From: Polytrichum commune
Lineage: Eukaryota; Streptophyta; Polytrichopsida; Polytrichales; Polytrichaceae
Assembly: GCA_950295325.1 (NCBI GenBank)
Contig: OX485806.1
Location: forward strand, 35,214,001-35,278,000
Reading direction: 5' to 3'
Length of the DNA stretch: 64,000 bases
Made by a program: the position numbers and the translations under genes. How positions within the stretch are numbered: position 1 is the stretch's first letter; each line of letters begins with the position of its first letter. Of this stretch, positions 61,001 to 64,000 are shown one piece after another. The notes beneath the pieces are model-generated. The model did no database searches. It was given only the letters and a program-made list of their open reading frames with translations, and was not told the origin of the DNA.

Positions 61001-61197
61001 TTGGAGACACAACAGGCCAAAGCTGCCCAAAAAAACAACTCGATACCGATTCCTAATCGGGAGGTTGTAAGTTAAGGGGGCCTTTATGCATGCAGGCTTC
61101 TTCTTTGCGAAAAGTTCAACCCTGATATTTATGTTTTTGATACCAGTAGGGTTTGACCTTTTGGGTATTTCACTTGTTTTCAATATCATTCAAATCG
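58048..61197. other. Intergenic, gene-free
   Basis: No recognisable gene. It holds a 10-G run (58089-58098), a 17-C run (58412-58428) and a 15-G run (59215-59229). At 59935 GAGCAACTCCAACAGTCCCT is a common plant MITE terminal motif, with CCGGTTATTTGGAGAGAG at 60013, but the opposite end was not found. 59700-59780 and 61045-61110 share a GGGGCCTTTATGC.TG motif. Confidence 0.45.
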
Positions 61198-61229
61198 AAA
61201 CCCTAAACCCTAAACCCTAAATCCTAAAC
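61198..61229. repeat. Interstitial telomere-type repeat
   Basis: AAACCCTAAACCCTAAACCC continues as TAAATCCTAAAC: about four CCCTAAA units, the last mutated. This supports a plant origin. Confidence 0.85.
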
Positions 61230-62439
61230 ATTGATTTTGTTGGTTATAATATTGCAGGGCTCACTATTTGCCAACTCATATTATATAATATCCGAGTTTC
61301 AAGAAACAAATGATAATATTCCTTCAATTTTTGTTTGTGGTTATTTCACAAACAAACAATTTATATTGTCAAGTTTCTTGTGCTCTTTCTAAAGATATCA
61401 AGATTGCCTCCTATCTTTTATGCATTTGGTTGTAATGGCCATTCAAAGATCAGTTGTATATACGTTTAAGAAACATATCCATGTCGATTTTTGATGAAAT
61501 CTCCCTTGATTCTTAAACCTAAGAAGTGACTTTATGACGTTTGGATTTGCATTCTCAATTGCTCTCCATTTTATGCCTTGCCCATAAATAGAAGTGAAAG
61601 AATGAGAACATAATGAGTGGTGGAAGATTCAAGTGTGACTAGCGTTGCACACTTCATGTGTGATGGTGTATATTGTGGACCATGATATAGGGTTGCAAAG
61701 GGTAAGTCACACTGCACATAACATTATTCATCGTGAGACTCTTGCACCATGTGGCCGGGAAGAAAAGGAGTATGATGACACTTTTATGTTGGGGCTCTCT
61801 TACAAAATGAACGATATTCAACATGAGCATTGTTTATTTGACATAATTGATCGATAGCTGAGAATTTTGAGCTTGCACTAGTGGGTTTTATAAAGACAAT
61901 AATAACAATGTGCCGTTCCCTGGGGGCTAGGTGGGGCGGCATACCTACTTAGCAAGTCATTGCTAACACCATCAAAGGGAGGCCATAATTCAAGGAACAA
62001 TGAAATCCGGCAATCATGGTTAACTCTACCCAACCTAGGCTTACCCTCCCCATTTGGAAAGGGAGTTTAAACCCTAAGCTTAATAATGTTATGTACATAT
62101 GTCCACAATACGTACCATAATCAATGTGGTTTTACATAAATTGAACAAAACAACACAACTTTGCATCATCGTCCTAGGAGCTACAAACCATCAACTCAAA
62201 CTGAGATTTGAATGGGAGAATAAACTAGAAACAATGACCTTGGTCCATTTCAATCCACATATGCATGGGTCCCCCTCGACTTGCAAGACACCAAATTGGT
62301 GTTACATATAGTTGAAAACATCACCAATTCTTACAATGGAAGAACACGTCAACAAAACGTGGTGGCATCTTTCTTATTGATCAAAGGGTTTTGATGAAAA
62401 GCATGAACTAGGGGAAACGTTGTTGGCCTTGGTCTCGAT
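61230..62439. other. Intergenic, no gene recognised
   Basis: Nothing supported. Confidence 0.4.
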
Positions 62440-64000
62440 CGTCTTCTTAGAAGTTGCAAAAGTTAGACACCATTTTGGTATAGAATATACAACAAATTCC
62501 ATCAATTATTACACCAAAGGAGTGCAACAACATTGTGACATATTTTGAATTGAAGGTAGGGTTTTGATAAGATAATAAGTTAGCAAAAAAAACATTGACA
62601 ATCATCATTTTCAACCTTGCTAGAAGATACAAAAAGTCCACATCAATCCAACATATAGATAGGTATACTTGAAAAAATCCATCAATATCTACACCGTCAA
62701 ATGTTATAACACAACATTGCAACATTGAAAAATCTATCTACAAGTTACATCGGAAGCTTGGCCGAAATTGAGCGAGCATAGGATTTTGATTGACAAGAAA
62801 GATAAAGAGGCCAATAACATCACAACACTTTGTAGTGATAAACAACTCTAGCTTGTGGCCAAAGTTGCCAACAACAATTCCCAACAAGGTTTCGGTGGGG
62901 GGGGGGGGTCTCACTAGGAAAACTTGCCTCTATTCTCCACTAATAGCAACACATCAGAGGTAACAACACCAAATACATGCAAAAACGCAAAATTGAGCAA
63001 CTTCATATAAGTTACAAAAACTTGACTATAATTTATTGTAGAATGCAAAAAAAAAAAACACATAAAAAGCAACAATGGGTCTTCCGACCAAGTTGCTAGA
63101 ACTTGTAAAACTTGACACTGATATAAGGTATACTTGCAAAAACATCAAATTTACATTGGAATGCTGTAACAACACACAAAATTGCGGCATCTTCCTACAA
63201 CTTCAAAAACTTGGCTATCAATTTAGTACCTATATAGTTTTGATGAGAGGAGAAAGATAATACAAAATGAACATAAAGACAACCATGATCCTTTTTGACC
63301 TTGCTAGAAGCATACATTTTTTGACATCAATCTTGTATAAGATTTATCTCAAGAATCATCAAATTTTATAGTGGGAAACAACACCACATTGTGACATCTT
63401 CCTACAAGCTGCAAAATCTTGGTTAGTGCTTGGTCACCGATTGAGCATAAAAGTTGGTATGTTTTTTGACCTTGCTAAGCAACTACAAAAACTTGACACT
63501 AATTCACTACAAGATATACCTACAAAACCATCAATTTAAAAACATGAAGAACTTAACAACACAAAAATGATGTGTGACATCATCTTCGTACAAGCATTCA
63601 TAAGGTTTTTGATGGACGAGAAATAAAGAGAGGTAAAGAACATGATAACAATCGATGGTAACAACCTCAGTCCTTTTTCGACCTTACTAGAAGTTGGCAA
63701 AACCTTGACATCACTTTGATATGAAATATACCTACCTCAAAAATCATGAAATTTATACTAGAAGAGCGCAACAATGCACCATTGCGACATCATCTCCGTA
63801 TGAACGATCGTAGAGTTTTTGACGAACGAAAGAATGCGAAGAGAGGTAAGAAAATATATGACAACAACCGATAGCAACACTCTTGGTCCTTAGGAGCTGC
63901 ACAAACCTTGACACCCGTTTGACATGAAACATAGGGTCAGAAACAATCACTTTGAGCACCGGAGGAATGCAACAACACAACAACATTGCAGCCTCACGTG
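62440..64000. repeat. Degenerate satellite-like tandem array running off the window
   Basis: Six to eight imperfect units of about 190-220 bp. Each contains CTTGCTAGAAG.T..AAAA.CTTGACA, AT.AA.ATATACCTAC.AAAA, ATCAATTT...A and AACAACA..AATTG.GACATC or CATTGTGACATCTTCCTAC. A GTTTTTGATG.ACGAGAAA segment joins later units. Landmark CATTGYGACATC-like sites are near 62531, 63391, 63580 and 63780, with a related end at 63976. A 12-G run is at 62897-62908. Confidence 0.65.

Noticed and set aside
1-64000. A novel prokaryote-like defence, CRISPR or biosynthetic system
   Set aside because: The window is eukaryotic nuclear DNA with introns. A LanC-like homologue in plants is a standard gene, and no lantibiotic precursor, LanB/LanM or transporter is nearby.

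Overview
This window is nuclear DNA from a land plant. It has about 37% GC by eye, spliced genes with GT-AG introns, a run of plant-type telomeric units (CCCTAAA) near 61.2 kb, a plastid/organelle-type N-terminal extension on one gene, and many transposon relics. The two proteins I can assign resemble plant homologues but look divergent from flowering-plant versions, so a non-flowering plant (fern, lycophyte or bryophyte) is my guess. That is inference only and no similarity search was run.

Three spliced protein-coding genes can be reconstructed exon by exon with consistent splice phases. (1) A LanC-like (GCR2/LANCL family) gene on the + strand, 19164-25547, has six exons and 457 aa, with the complete Zn-site signature WCHGAPG ... 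CHGISGN. (2) A gene on the - strand, 32265-26790, has seven exons and 287 aa; I do not recognise its family. It has a tail-anchor-like C-terminal membrane segment and converges tail to tail on the LanC-like gene. (3) A DCC (DUF393, thiol-disulphide oxidoreductase-like) gene on the + strand, 37375-41913, has five exons and 225 aa, with D-x-x-C-x-x-C. There is no sign that the three form a pathway; they look like ordinary scattered plant genes.

The rest is repetitive. 0-10 kb: a MULE-type MITE with target duplication, a foldback MITE, a Ty1/copia gag-pol relic and a minisatellite-like tract. 12-20 kb: a run of local degenerate tandem duplications that leads into the start codon and the first intron of the LanC-like gene, plus a candidate isolated promoter and first exon at 14.3 kb. 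32-37 kb: a PIF/Harbinger nuclease relic upstream of the DCC gene. 42-64 kb: gene-poor, with foldback, CACTA-like, hAT-like and pogo/Tigger-like elements, a GC-rich LTR-like stretch, long C/G homopolymers, and a satellite-like array running off the right end.

I found no RNA gene, CRISPR array or prokaryotic-style system. The most unusual points are three. The LanC-like exon 1 sits between two different tandem arrays, and its splice donor is part of one repeat unit. The unidentified seven-exon gene is otherwise intact. A probable 3.5-kb Tigger/pogo-type element carries non-transposase exon-like and proline-rich sequence.
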